64,000 bases of DNA from JAGLSB01 sp023135955 (GTDB lineage: Bacteria > Bacteroidota > Bacteroidia > Bacteroidales > GCA-2748055): assembly GCA_030673645.1 (NCBI GenBank), contig DAOVIO010000003.1:16072-80071 (forward strand). Direction: 5' to 3'. Shown piece by piece: positions 1-9,473 of the stretch. The translations under genes and the position numbers were made by a program. The stretch's first letter is position 1; each line of letters starts with the position of its first letter. The notes below the pieces were generated by a model, which saw nothing but the letters and a program-made list of their open reading frames with translations, was not told where the DNA came from and made no database searches.

Positions 1-1
1 A

Positions 2-181
2 ACCTCTACTCTATTCTTTTTTTACAATAACATAAACAAAGAAAACGAACTGTATGAAAGTAAGGAACTTACTGAACCCGGGAGTTTATTTTCAGAAGAG
101 TTAAATCAAATATTTAATGGCATTGATTATTGTCCCAGAAAGGAAGTTCTTGAAGAAATTTTAGACAAAGTCTTGCACTGA
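2..181 (+). CDS. C-terminal end of an unidentified protein (partial)
   Basis: An open frame enters from the left edge and ends at a TGA at 179-181, giving the last 59 residues of a protein whose start lies outside the window. The visible part is acidic and ends in a probable helix (PRKEVLEEILDKVLH). It is followed six bases later by a strong intrinsic terminator, which supports a real gene end. No family is recognised. Short acidic Bacteroidota proteins with a helical C-terminal tail of this kind are common, but that is only a resemblance. Confidence 0.55.
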   Translation, partial: TSTLFFFYNNINKENELYESKELTEPGSLFSEELNQIFNGIDYCPRKEVLEEILDKVLH

Positions 182-186
182 TTAAG

Positions 187-216
187 AAAAACCGCTCAAA
201 TAAAGCGGTTTTTTTT
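187..216 (+). terminator. Rho-independent terminator after the partial gene
   Basis: Stem ACCGCT (191-196) pairs with AGCGGT (204-209), extended by A-T pairs on both sides, with a 7-base loop, followed by a run of eight or more T. It lies just after the stop at 181 and separates this gene from the convergent CNNM gene. Confidence 0.9.
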
Positions 217-267
217 ATTCTAGTTATATTTTAAAATGTGTTAAATAATTATACCTGTTAGCCCAAA

Positions 268-1323
268 TTACTCGTCTGAATTATCATGAATATTATATTT
301 TGCTTTCCTCTCCTTCCATCTTTCCTTAGCATATTGTTGCAAATCAACTACCTTATCTCGTTCATCTACTATCTCAAGACCTAATATGGTTTCGATTATA
401 TCCTCCATAGTCACAATTCCATCCATTCCACCATATTCATCTACAATTAGAGCGATATGTTCTTTTTTATCTAGTAAAATTTCCCATACACTTATTAGTG
501 TTTGAAATTCATGAACAACAATAATATCTCTTGAAATATCACGTAGTTTAAGCTTAGTCTTATTTAGAGCAAGGTTTTCAAGTACACTTTGACGAAAAAC
601 ATAGCCTGTTATATTTTCATGGTTTTTTGAATAGACAGGAATACGGGAATAATGAAGAAACTCTTTCTTGACAAGAAAATCTTTAAGCGACATATTTTCA
701 TCTGCGACCGTAACAACGACCCTAGGCGTCATTATTTCTGAAACTTTAACCCTTCTGAGTCGCATTATGTTTTGAATGATTTTATTCTCCTTTTCTTCGA
801 AAATCCCTTCTTCAGTACCTATATTAGCCATAGCTGATATTTCTTCCCTGCTTACAGTAAGTGAATCTTTGCTATTCGAAAATAACTTTGTGATATAACC
901 TGTCATTATAACTAAAGGGTAGGTAATAATTACCATACCATTAATGATAATCCCGGATAATAAAGCCAATTTCCTCCAGTATCTGGCTCCAATAGTCTTT
1001 GGAATAATTTCTGAAAATATCAGGATTAATAGAGTGAGAATGGCTGAGATAATACCAAAATATAATTCGCCGAATATTTTTGTAGCTTGCGATCCAACAC
1101 CAGCCGCTCCAATGGTATGTGCTACTGTATTCAAAGAAAGAATAGCTGATAATGGTCGATCAATATTTTCCTTTAACTTAATAAAAGTTGTTGCAGACTT
1201 TAAACCACTATCCTTTTTAATATGTAAAAATGACAAGGGGGTTGACAACAAAACAGATTCCATTACAGAACAAAGAAATGAAACAATTAAGGCAAGAAAT
1301 AAATAAATTAATAAAAGGCCCAT
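268..1323 (-). CDS. CNNM/CBS-domain membrane protein (hemolysin C/CorC-like family)
   Basis: 351 residues. The N-terminal half is a DUF21/CNNM transmembrane domain with hydrophobic segments near residues 1-20, 60-80, 85-108 and 120-140 and the conserved stretch SEIIPKTIGAR near 104-114. Two CBS motifs follow (about 195-260 and 262-320, with VSEIMTPR and VDEYGGMDGIVTMEDI). The protein ends shortly after the second CBS repeat, so the C-terminal CorC_HlyC transporter-associated domain of longer relatives is absent. Family members are linked to divalent-cation (Mg2+, Co2+) export or homeostasis in the inner membrane; the name hemolysin is historical. It stands alone, convergent with the partial gene to the left. 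Confidence 0.88.
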   Translation of the reverse strand: MGLLLIYLFLALIVSFLCSVMESVLLSTPLSFLHIKKDSGLKSATTFIKLKENIDRPLSAILSLNTVAHTIGAAGVGSQATKIFGELYFGIISAILTLLILIFSEIIPKTIGARYWRKLALLSGIIINGMVIITYPLVIMTGYITKLFSNSKDSLTVSREEISAMANIGTEEGIFEEKENKIIQNIMRLRRVKVSEIMTPRVVVTVADENMSLKDFLVKKEFLHYSRIPVYSKNHENITGYVFRQSVLENLALNKTKLKLRDISRDIIVVHEFQTLISVWEILLDKKEHIALIVDEYGGMDGIVTMEDIIETILGLEIVDERDKVVDLQQYAKERWKERKAKYNIHDNSDE

Positions 1324-1470
1324 CTTCTTTTGTGTCTATTTTAAAGTTTCATTTTTAATAATTCAACTATACTATCGCTAATGAATTTATACAAAAATAA
1401 TAGTCTTAGCATATTTCTCCAATAAAAATCGATGATTCCGATAATCTTTCTTTATTAATAATCCTAATAT

Positions 1471-2184
1471 TCAGAAACGCAAACTTTCAAGATTGCTAAT
1501 AATCTGACAAGCGGCAATCCCAGCAGTTTCAGTTCTTAGTCGCGAATGACCCAAACTAACTGCTTGAAAATCATTCCCTATAGCCATTCTGATCTCATCC
1601 TTATGAAAATCTCCTTCAGGACCAATCAATATTATGTAATTTGGTGGTCCGGGAATAGTGTGGATGAGTTCCTTCCTCTCAGATTCCACAAGATGAGCAA
1701 TAAATTTAACTGTATTGGAATATTCAGCATTTACGAAATCTTCATAGCTGCAAAAAGAATTTAAAATAGGTAAATGTGCTTTGATGCTTTGCTTCATTGC
1801 CGAAATAATAATCTTTCCAAGTCTGTCTGATCGTATTTTTTTTCTTTCCGAATAATGACACAGAAGTGGGGTAATACTATCAACTCCAATCTCAACAGCC
1901 TTTTCAACAAACCATTCAAAACGATCAATATTTTTTGTAGGTGCAATAGCAATGTGTAGGTTATATTTATGTTTATATAATTGCTCGCCTTTACCTCTTA
2001 CTTTCACAATACATTGACGGGGATTATCCTGTAAAATTATTCCTTCATAATATTTACCATTTCCATCTGTGAATTTTATATTATCTCCCTTTTTTTTTCT
2101 TAAAACACGGATACAATGACCTGATTCATTTTCATCAAGAAATGCAGAACCTTCAATTATCTCAGTAGCATAAAAAAGTTGCAT
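1471..2184 (-). CDS. rsmE: 16S rRNA (uracil1498-N3)-methyltransferase
   Basis: The frame is open upstream to 2268, but the family begins with the sequence MQLFYATEI, so the ATG at 2184 is chosen, giving 237 residues, the usual RsmE length. An N-terminal PUA-like part (with HCIRVLRKKKGD) is followed by the SPOUT methyltransferase fold: GPEGDFHKDEI and the knot motif LGHSRLRTETAG bind S-adenosylmethionine. RsmE methylates N3 of U1498 in helix 44 of 16S rRNA in the assembled 30S subunit. It is divergent from the phosphoesterase gene at 2380 and shares about 195 bases of intergenic DNA with it. Confidence 0.95.
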   Translation of the reverse strand: MQLFYATEIIEGSAFLDENESGHCIRVLRKKKGDNIKFTDGNGKYYEGIILQDNPRQCIVKVRGKGEQLYKHKYNLHIAIAPTKNIDRFEWFVEKAVEIGVDSITPLLCHYSERKKIRSDRLGKIIISAMKQSIKAHLPILNSFCSYEDFVNAEYSNTVKFIAHLVESERKELIHTIPGPPNYIILIGPEGDFHKDEIRMAIGNDFQAVSLGHSRLRTETAGIAACQIISNLESLRF

Positions 2185-2379
2185 TAGAATGAGTTTTAGG
2201 AATTTTTTTCTGTCTGTATCCAACAGGAAAGTTATAAATATAATTGTAATTATTTCAAGATCGAGCACAAAAAAAAATTTAGGTGAGGATATTCAAATTA
2301 TTCTAACAAAAGAATTATTAATCAAAATAATTAAATTGATATATAATACTTTTGTTTTAATTTCAATGAAAATTAAGTT

Positions 2380-2874
2380 ATGAAGAAAATAGGTCTTCTT
2401 TCGGATACACACGGAAATTTTGATAATAGAATTAAGGAATTCCTTAAAAATTGTGATGAAATATGGCATGCAGGAGATTTTGGGAACATTGAGACTGCCG
2501 ATAAAATTGCTGATTTTAAACCACTGAAGGCTGTATATGGAAATATAGACGGACATGAGATAAGATCTGTCTACCCTCAAAACATGCGTTTTCAATGTGA
2601 GCAAGTAGAAGTCTTTTTAACCCATATAGGAGGCTATCCAGGAAGATATGATAAATCTATCTTCCATGAAATAGCTTCTAATCCACCTAAACTATTTATT
2701 TCAGGACATTCCCATATATTAAAGATAATGCCTGATAAAAAACTAGGATTATTACACATTAACCCTGGTGCTGCAGGTTTCTCAGGACTTCATAGGGTGA
2801 GAACTGCAGTAAGGTTTATTATTGAGGGTAAAAACATCAGAGATGTTGAAGTGTGGGAACTGGAAAGGGATTGA
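2380..2874 (+). CDS. YfcE-like metallophosphoesterase
   Basis: 164 residues, the compact size of the YfcE/MJ0936 branch of calcineurin-like phosphoesterases. All metal-binding motifs are visible: DTHGN near residue 9, GDFGN near 33, GNIDG near 55, a histidine in THIGGYPGRYD near 82, and GHSH near 109, so a dinuclear metal site should be intact. Characterised relatives hydrolyse phosphodiesters in vitro; the physiological substrate is unclear. The gene is isolated on the plus strand, with a degenerate CCCTTCGACAAG-type repeat directly after its stop codon. Confidence 0.88.
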   Translation: MKKIGLLSDTHGNFDNRIKEFLKNCDEIWHAGDFGNIETADKIADFKPLKAVYGNIDGHEIRSVYPQNMRFQCEQVEVFLTHIGGYPGRYDKSIFHEIASNPPKLFISGHSHILKIMPDKKLGLLHINPGAAGFSGLHRVRTAVRFIIEGKNIRDVEVWELERD

Positions 2875-2893
2875 CCCTTCGACAAGTTAAGGG
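2875..2893. repeat. Degenerate CCCTTCGACAAG...AAGGG intergenic repeat
   Basis: The 19 bases directly after the yfcE-like stop codon have CCCTT and AAGGG arms around CGACAAGTT. The sequence resembles the CCCTTCGACAAGCTCAGGG element that I recall as widespread between genes in Bacteroidota. No T-run follows, so it is not a convincing terminator. Confidence 0.45.
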
Positions 2894-2961
2894 ATCGTAA
2901 GTGGATAGAAAAAGTAATATAAGATAGACAATGAACCTTTGTCTTACGTCCATAGTCTATT

Positions 2962-5900
2962 CTACTGAATCAATTCATCCTCATTTCCCTGATCTTCAGC
3001 TGCCTTATATCGCCTTAAAAATAATGACGGTCTGCGATCTGAGGCTAAAGAATAAATGTACCCTGTACTTCCTGCTCTGGTTTTAATCTTCCTATTCTTT
3101 GCCTTAAGCTCGAAAACGATTCTGTTAAATGCTCTGTTAGAGGAAACAACTTGAATTGAACCTGGATTATAACCTAGATAATAAAATGAATTATTGTCTA
3201 AAATGAAATACATGTCGATCAGGTCTCCTGACGCTCTTTTGGTTAATTCCATATAAACTTCAACCTTTTTGTTCACAATTCTATTCCCGACTTTTATTAC
3301 AGATATATCACCATGGTAACGAAAAGTTCTTGTGTTTTGATTCCAATCAAGCAGAACATCAGAGAAAATTAATTTTTGATTAAATTCTGCAGGAATAGTT
3401 CGGTACTCTGCATATAATCCCAGGTCTGTCTCCATTCTGTCAGCAGCCTCTTTCCCAACAAGCTGTATCATCGATTGCTTATAAAATGACTCATTAAGAT
3501 TCACAGTCTCAAGTCCTGGTATACTATCTAAATCATTAGCAAACAAGTCAAGAGCTTCCTCAGAAAAGAAGAAATCAAGGCCCATTAGCATACGGGTTGA
3601 ATAAGTATCCTCAGCTTTGTTTTGAATACCACGACCTATTGTGGTCATTTTAACCTGACCATAATCAAGCTGCATATTCATATGACCATTTGAATAAACA
3701 ATACATGAAGAATTATCCAATGCCAGATAATCACTTTTAACATCCGTATCGATTAATCTCTCAGGGCTGGCAATCTCAAACCTATCTGTAATCTTATTAA
3801 ATTCCATTATTCCACTTGCAGCAGCAATAGGCATATCGAAATAACCTTTTCTTTGGGAAATGAAATTAGAATAAACATGGGTTGAATCTCTGGTAATCAT
3901 TGTTCCTATATAGGTTGGAGCCATATCATAAGTAAGGGGTTGTATAGGTACAGGGATTGAAACTGTATCAGGATTTATAGATGCTTCAAATTTTAGCCAA
4001 TGCCTCCCAATATCACAGTCATGTATAAGTTGAGTTCCCCCGTCAAAGACTAACAATGGATTTCTGGCAGACATTCTTACCTGCCCCATAAACCTGAAGT
4101 AAGGACTTAGTGTAAAACTATCCAATTTAGTAATATTTGCTATTCCAAAACTCTGTATACTAGTGTCAACTGCAATTGTTGTGAAATTAATAATCTGAGA
4201 CTCTCCAGTTATATCAATGTAATTATAATCGGCACTTCCAGAATAATTAAATCTTCCCAAAACACTTACCATACTATTAAAAAATTTGTAATATTCGTTG
4301 TTGGTATCTGTAATAATATCGGCATTTGCTAACTGTTTCATAACAGCGTTTCTCCCTACACTAACATTTCCCTCATTTGGGTAGATTCTGGAATCGGCTA
4401 CAAGCATAAAAGGAACGCCGGAAGCGTCAAGTCGAGCATTTCTATAATCGTAAACCGCCATTGGAGCAACAAAACTAAGGCTGTCCTGACTTGGAAGTTT
4501 ACTCATATAACGTGGTCCTGATAAGCCATCTTCCCATTCATACGAGTCAGATTGGATTTCATTATTTAATCCCATTTCAACAGTTTCCTTCATCATTTCC
4601 CATTTGAAAAAATCGAGCTTTGATTCATAAACAATTTCAGGAAAATCAACTAATGTAAAGTCTTCATTAGAAAAAAACTGTCCTGATTTGGCATCCAGAT
4701 TAATATTTGTTCGAACATTATCAGCAGAAATTGCTAGTTTCGATGAAGAAACAGACTTAAGTTTAAAATCTGAGGTATCGGCAATGATTGCCTCAGCTCT
4801 GTACCGAAAATCGTTTGAATTAACGGAAGATGTTACCAAATCAATAGTTCCTTTCCCACTCAATTCATTAGGTGTTAATTTCAGATCACCTCTTAACATA
4901 ATTGTATCCTGGAACATCGTAAAGGGAACATCTTTCATATCCACAAAGAACTCATCTTCATTAACTAACCATAATATTTTATTGTTGACAGAATTGACTT
5001 TAGGATATTGGATCCCGGTAGTTTGCTTTCTCATCAGAAATTCCCTTGAATTGCTCATCAATGAATCAGGATGAAAGGTGAAGTCATCGGAATAAGTGCT
5101 TGAAGTAATATAATCTAACTGTCCTGCGCTATGCAGGCCTCCACTGCTCATTATTAAATCATTATAAACTGTTCCCTTTCCATTATAAACAGGTAATCCT
5201 GATTCAGACGTTGTATAACTAAAACCTAGTGAGTTATCTGGCATAAGAACAAGCGTTTGCTCAAGGGTTGGAATCATACCATCTGATTCAAAATTACCAC
5301 TTAGGTTCATCCCTTGCCTGGAGAAATTATCAAGACTATCAAGAGTAAATGGGTATATTTCAAAGAATACTTCATTTCTTTTATAAACCCCACCCTGAAT
5401 ATTCCTGTCATCAAAGTATACATATGAATTCTCATTGGAGGTGAAAATTGGGAATTCGGGAAAATTCTGGAGTCCTGATTTATTTGATGGATCATCAATG
5501 ATTATTTCTCCTGTTAGATCCTGAATAAGATTAGTTATATCAATATAATATCTTTCCCTGTTTATTTCATCATAATTCATTAAAGTGATACGCATAGAAT
5601 CAATATCCTGAAGATTAATCATGAAATGCTCATAATCGAAAAAGAGATTTGACCCTGAGAGGGTTAATAACCCAGCCTGAATATTACCATCAAATTGAAA
5701 ATTCCTATTTCTCTTCATAATAATCTGATTCTTATCTGGTATTAGAACTACATTTTGAGAATCACTTAGGAAAATATTAGGAATACCATTTATCTTTAAA
5801 TCAAATGTTTCCAGATCAAGGCTTGCATTCTCCATTGGTGCGTCCACCTGAGATAAAAATGAAATTACATCGTAATCGGTTTTCCCAACACTTGCTTCCA

Positions 5901-7440
5901 AATAGTAAAAAAGTTTATCATTTATCTTTACACGATCTGCAACCTCATCAAAATAAACAAATCCCAACCTTGATAATTTCATCAACAGATGCCTCACCTG
6001 AACTACGGGTTTACGAATATTGGCCGCAAATGCCGCTACAGGAAACTCACGCCACCCACTTAATTCATTTGAAAATCGCCACAGATCAAGAAGTGGGTGA
6101 GTATAATCTCTACCCTGTAGAGTAGTATAAAAATTTAAATTGAAAAAATTGTCGGATTCAAATCTTGCCTGACCAATAGCCCTGCCAAAAGAGGGTTTTA
6201 ACAAAATAGTACTGCTACCTCTTTTCCATTGAAGCTCCTCAAAATTCATCTGAATTTTGTGATAACTGTTTGAATAAGGTCCACCGGAAGTATAACTATC
6301 TCCTTTTGTAAGCCTTATTTCATCTCCATTTTCAAGGTATAAAAATTGCAAATCAGGATGATAAATAGAATCTGACTCCATGAATATTTTTATACTTGCA
6401 CTAGTGGATGTCATTGAATTTTCTCTGACAACAATATTCATCGACTCAACTGTCATTCTAACTGTATCACCTGTAAAAATCCTTACTCTGGCTAAGTCGA
6501 TCTCATTTCCTGTTCCAACTAATTTAGCTCCTTGCATTGATAATCCTCCCGTAAACTCCATAGATGGAAATAAATCTGGAATATTATATTTACTCTGATA
6601 AGAGAAGAACTTTGGATAGGTTGCTCTATCTGGATTTACAATTTGCGCAGCTCTTTCCTGCAACTTCCCTTCAAGAGGAAAATCGAAGTACTTTTTATAA
6701 TAAAACTGTACAGAATCTGCTTCAAAATAAGGTTTATTAAGCTCCAGCCTATAATTTCTAAGTTCAACAAATACCATATCAGGATCTAGCCCCGCTTTCT
6801 CCCATGTAACTTTTCCACCTTCTCCCCTCCATAACAACTTAATTGGATCATAATATCCTTCCGAACCGAAAATTTTCATTGTATCCTTATTTGAAATACA
6901 GGTTAGATTAACATTTGATAATTTCACAATAGGATTCCCGTCAATAATGTCAAAAAAGAAGTCTTCGCTGATAAAATTCCATTTTGTCCCTGCCAAATCA
7001 TACAATACTGAGTCATTATATACACCCAAAATAATCTTCTGAGCCCTTTGTATTTCGTTAAAACTTTTTGTGGATGAAGAAACCAGTTCATTATATCCTG
7101 AAATCCAATTCTGAATACCTCTTTCAATGGCAAGAGATTGAGTAGAAATATTCATTACTTTTAAATAATCAGTGAAATTAGGTGATGGACGACCTCTTCT
7201 TCTGAGCATATGATTTGCAGCATTAATAAAATTGACTTTTGTGTCATAATTAATACTGTCAGTTTGCCAATTTAATAAAAACTCATTTAGTACTATTACT
7301 TCTTCATCATTCAAACCTGTCATAAAGTCCTCAAATTGTGAAACAAACACAGCAGTATCAGTACTAAATTCTCTGATTTGTTGGGAGAAAACCTGAAATC
7401 CCAGTCCTATAATCAGAATAACTAAAAGGATGCGTTTCAT
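2962..7440 (-). CDS. Very large secreted protein of unknown function (1492 residues)
   Basis: A Sec signal peptide is clear (MKRILLVILIIGLGFQVFSQ, cleavage near residue 20). The N-terminal 200 residues look helical; the remainder is rich in alternating hydrophobic/polar strands with repeated phrases such as GxLxLSGxNLFFDY and GKGTVYNDLIMSSGGL, suggesting long beta-solenoid or beta-taco repeats. No transmembrane helix is evident after the signal, and no type IX sorting domain is seen at the C-terminus (ending LFLRRYKAAEDQGNEDELIQ). I recognise it only as a size class of conserved Bacteroidota envelope proteins without assigned function; an LptA/AsmA-like bridging role would be speculation. It stands alone with no co-directional close neighbour. 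Confidence 0.8.
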   Translation of the reverse strand: MKRILLVILIIGLGFQVFSQQIREFSTDTAVFVSQFEDFMTGLNDEEVIVLNEFLLNWQTDSINYDTKVNFINAANHMLRRRGRPSPNFTDYLKVMNISTQSLAIERGIQNWISGYNELVSSSTKSFNEIQRAQKIILGVYNDSVLYDLAGTKWNFISEDFFFDIIDGNPIVKLSNVNLTCISNKDTMKIFGSEGYYDPIKLLWRGEGGKVTWEKAGLDPDMVFVELRNYRLELNKPYFEADSVQFYYKKYFDFPLEGKLQERAAQIVNPDRATYPKFFSYQSKYNIPDLFPSMEFTGGLSMQGAKLVGTGNEIDLARVRIFTGDTVRMTVESMNIVVRENSMTSTSASIKIFMESDSIYHPDLQFLYLENGDEIRLTKGDSYTSGGPYSNSYHKIQMNFEELQWKRGSSTILLKPSFGRAIGQARFESDNFFNLNFYTTLQGRDYTHPLLDLWRFSNELSGWREFPVAAFAANIRKPVVQVRHLLMKLSRLGFVYFDEVADRVKINDKLFYYLEASVGKTDYDVISFLSQVDAPMENASLDLETFDLKINGIPNIFLSDSQNVVLIPDKNQIIMKRNRNFQFDGNIQAGLLTLSGSNLFFDYEHFMINLQDIDSMRITLMNYDEINRERYYIDITNLIQDLTGEIIIDDPSNKSGLQNFPEFPIFTSNENSYVYFDDRNIQGGVYKRNEVFFEIYPFTLDSLDNFSRQGMNLSGNFESDGMIPTLEQTLVLMPDNSLGFSYTTSESGLPVYNGKGTVYNDLIMSSGGLHSAGQLDYITSSTYSDDFTFHPDSLMSNSREFLMRKQTTGIQYPKVNSVNNKILWLVNEDEFFVDMKDVPFTMFQDTIMLRGDLKLTPNELSGKGTIDLVTSSVNSNDFRYRAEAIIADTSDFKLKSVSSSKLAISADNVRTNINLDAKSGQFFSNEDFTLVDFPEIVYESKLDFFKWEMMKETVEMGLNNEIQSDSYEWEDGLSGPRYMSKLPSQDSLSFVAPMAVYDYRNARLDASGVPFMLVADSRIYPNEGNVSVGRNAVMKQLANADIITDTNNEYYKFFNSMVSVLGRFNYSGSADYNYIDITGESQIINFTTIAVDTSIQSFGIANITKLDSFTLSPYFRFMGQVRMSARNPLLVFDGGTQLIHDCDIGRHWLKFEASINPDTVSIPVPIQPLTYDMAPTYIGTMITRDSTHVYSNFISQRKGYFDMPIAAASGIMEFNKITDRFEIASPERLIDTDVKSDYLALDNSSCIVYSNGHMNMQLDYGQVKMTTIGRGIQNKAEDTYSTRMLMGLDFFFSEEALDLFANDLDSIPGLETVNLNESFYKQSMIQLVGKEAADRMETDLGLYAEYRTIPAEFNQKLIFSDVLLDWNQNTRTFRYHGDISVIKVGNRIVNKKVEVYMELTKRASGDLIDMYFILDNNSFYYLGYNPGSIQVVSSNRAFNRIVFELKAKNRKIKTRAGSTGYIYSLASDRRPSLFLRRYKAAEDQGNEDELIQ

Positions 7441-7786
7441 AACAAGGCAATTTAATTGGAAGAATTAATTCCTGAATTTAAGGGAAATCTCTATATTTTC
7501 ATAAAGATCAAGGACAAAACTAAATTCAAATAGTAAAACAAAGTCTGAAATCAGTTTTGTAGTCACTTAAAAGAAGGGAGGATATGAATTCAGGAAAAAG
7601 TAAATACTTAGATTTATGTAGGTGGGTATCTAACAAATAGGAAGTCGATCAGCAAGGATTTAATAATACCAAATAAATGTGATAACTAATTGTTATATCA
7701 ATATATTTAAAAAAAAAGGAAAACCTCTTTAATGCAAAATCGGTTTTCCCTCAGAAATATTTTTTATCTCTGATTAGCTAAAACTC
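7441..7786. other. Intergenic stretch between the large secreted protein and tpiA
   Basis: 346 bases, AT-rich. It holds the tpiA terminator (7709-7749) and presumably the promoter of the large secreted protein, for which no convincing TAnnTTTG element was found. An 18-codon frame at 7584-7640 preceded by GGGAGG is noted, but the spacing to its ATG is too short to be persuasive. Confidence 0.5.
7709..7749 (-). terminator. Rho-independent terminator of tpiA
   Basis: On the minus strand GGAAAACC (7749-7742) pairs with GGTTTTCC (7725-7718) over a 16-base loop and is followed by a run of T (A-run 7709-7717 on the plus strand). It lies about 40 bases after the tpiA stop. Confidence 0.85.
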
Positions 7787-8536
7787 TCAGAAAGCATTTA
7801 CTATCTGAATAAAATCTTCGGCTTTAAGAGAAGCTCCGCCAATTAATCCGCCATCAACATCCTGATTAGCAAATAATTCTTTTGCATTATCAGGCTTACA
7901 GCTTCCTCCATATAAAATTGATATAGAATCGGCTACTTCCTTACCATAGTTTTCAGCAATCTTTAAACGAATAAATGCGTGCATTTCCTGTGCCTGATCA
8001 GAACTCGCTGTAACTCCTGTACCTATTGCCCATACAGGCTCATATGCTACAACAATATTCTTAAGTTCATCTTCAGAAAGATGAAATAACCCATCAGAAA
8101 GTTGAGAAAATACAACGTTAAAATGCTCATTACTCTCCCTTTCTGATAATACTTCACCAATACAAAATATAGGTCTCAAGCTTCGTGAAAGACATAAATC
8201 TACCTTTTTAGCCAGAGTTGCACTATCCTCATTAAAATATTCTCTTCTTTCTGAATGTCCTATTATCACATATTCTGCTCCTGTCGACTTAATCATATCA
8301 ACAGATACTTCACCAGTAAAAGCACCTTTTTCTTCAGAGGCACAATTCTGGGTTGACATTTTTACATCAGTTAGTACTTTTTGTATTTCAGAAAGATGAG
8401 TAGAAGGTGGAGCTATAATCATTATGGCATCAGTAGTTTTTGAAGATGCACTGTCATTAACTGCCTTTGCCAGTGCTATTCCTGAGTCAAGATCAGTATT
8501 CATTTTCCAGTTCCCTGCAACAATTTTTTGTCTCAT
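7787..8536 (-). CDS. tpiA: Triosephosphate isomerase
   Basis: 249 residues, standard length for this TIM-barrel enzyme, which interconverts glyceraldehyde 3-phosphate and dihydroxyacetone phosphate in glycolysis and gluconeogenesis. Active-site motifs are intact: NWKMN near residue 10 (substrate Lys), GHSERREYF near 95 (catalytic His), YEPVWAIGTG near 165 (catalytic Glu and hinged loop), and the phosphate-binding GGSCKPDN and DGGLIGGASL. It is a single-gene unit here, with its own terminator and a probable -7 element at 8570-8577. Confidence 0.98.
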   Translation of the reverse strand: MRQKIVAGNWKMNTDLDSGIALAKAVNDSASSKTTDAIMIIAPPSTHLSEIQKVLTDVKMSTQNCASEEKGAFTGEVSVDMIKSTGAEYVIIGHSERREYFNEDSATLAKKVDLCLSRSLRPIFCIGEVLSERESNEHFNVVFSQLSDGLFHLSEDELKNIVVAYEPVWAIGTGVTASSDQAQEMHAFIRLKIAENYGKEVADSISILYGGSCKPDNAKELFANQDVDGGLIGGASLKAEDFIQIVNAF

Positions 8537-8569
8537 AAGTAAATCTATTTATTAATTTTAAAATCTTTT

Positions 8570-8577
8570 CAAAAGTA
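8570..8577 (-). promoter_or_regulatory. Probable -7 promoter element of tpiA
   Basis: On the minus strand this reads TACTTTTG, matching the Bacteroidota -7 consensus TAnnTTTG, about 34 bases before the tpiA ATG. A clear -33 TTG partner was not found at the usual spacing, so the call is tentative. Confidence 0.4.
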
Positions 8578-8646
8578 GGGAAAATTAAGAAGAGAGAAAA
8601 GAGAAAATATGGTTGTTGAAATAATATTCTCAGAACCAATTAATGG

Positions 8647-9453
8647 TTAAACAGATTGGAAGTTTTTCTCCAGAGTTTCTAATAATTCTTTATTGTTTAC
8701 CCCCCATTGCAGCTTCCCATTTTCAGCTATTGAAATCTGTCCGGTTTCTTCTGAAACAATTATTACTATGGCGTCAGTCATCTCAGTCAGTCCTATGGCA
8801 GCCCTGTGTCTTAGACCATATTCCGGAGGAAGGTCAGGTTGATCTGTTACTGGCAGTATAACTCTGGCAGCATAAACTTTTATTCCATCAATTATTATGG
8901 CTCCATCGTGCATCGGACTATGCTTGTTAAAAATACTGATGATCAATCGACTGGAAGTATTACCATCTATTATATCACCAGCTTGCGCATATATATCAAG
9001 AATTGATTTTCTCTTGATAACAATTAAAGCACCAGTTTTATTTGTTGAAAGACTGATTACTGCTTTTAAAATTGATTTTAACCTAATACCGTATCTAGGA
9101 TCAAAATCAACTTTGAATAAATTCTCAAGCCTTATTCGATTCTTATAAACATACTGTGTTCCGATCAGAATTAAAAACCTTCGTATCTCTTGCTGAAATA
9201 CTATAATCAATGCTATAACCCCTACTCCGATTACCTGGCCAAGTATATTACTTAAAAGATCCATTTTCAGCATTTTCACAAAAGCCCAAAACAAATAGAT
9301 AAGCACAATACCCAGAATTATATTTATAGCAACGGTTCCACGTACAAGCCTATATATCTGGTACATAATAATAGCGACCAAGAGTATGTCCAGTACATCT
9401 AATAATCTGATATGTAAAAAAAGAATTGACATAAAAAATCTACATTCATACAA
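8647..9453 (-). CDS. cdaA: Diadenylate cyclase CdaA (c-di-AMP synthase)
   Basis: 268 residues. Three hydrophobic segments near residues 10-32, 40-60 and 72-90 anchor the protein in the inner membrane, followed by the DAC (DisA_N) catalytic domain with the two diagnostic motifs HDGAIII and RHRAA. It condenses two ATP into cyclic di-AMP, which in other bacteria controls potassium and osmolyte uptake. The stop of folP lies 20 bases upstream on the same strand, the usual folP-cdaA arrangement in Bacteroidota. An alternative start at 9432 (MSILFLHI) would drop seven residues and may be the true one. No c-di-AMP phosphodiesterase gene is in the window. Confidence 0.95.
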   Translation of the reverse strand: MYECRFFMSILFLHIRLLDVLDILLVAIIMYQIYRLVRGTVAINIILGIVLIYLFWAFVKMLKMDLLSNILGQVIGVGVIALIIVFQQEIRRFLILIGTQYVYKNRIRLENLFKVDFDPRYGIRLKSILKAVISLSTNKTGALIVIKRKSILDIYAQAGDIIDGNTSSRLIISIFNKHSPMHDGAIIIDGIKVYAARVILPVTDQPDLPPEYGLRHRAAIGLTEMTDAIVIIVSEETGQISIAENGKLQWGVNNKELLETLEKNFQSV

Positions 9454-9473
9454 ATTTAAGAATTGAAATGGAT

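Noticed and set aside
7584..7640. 18-codon frame preceded by GGGAGG
   Set aside because: The purine run is only two bases from the ATG, too close for a Shine-Dalgarno site, and such sites are not used generally in this genome.
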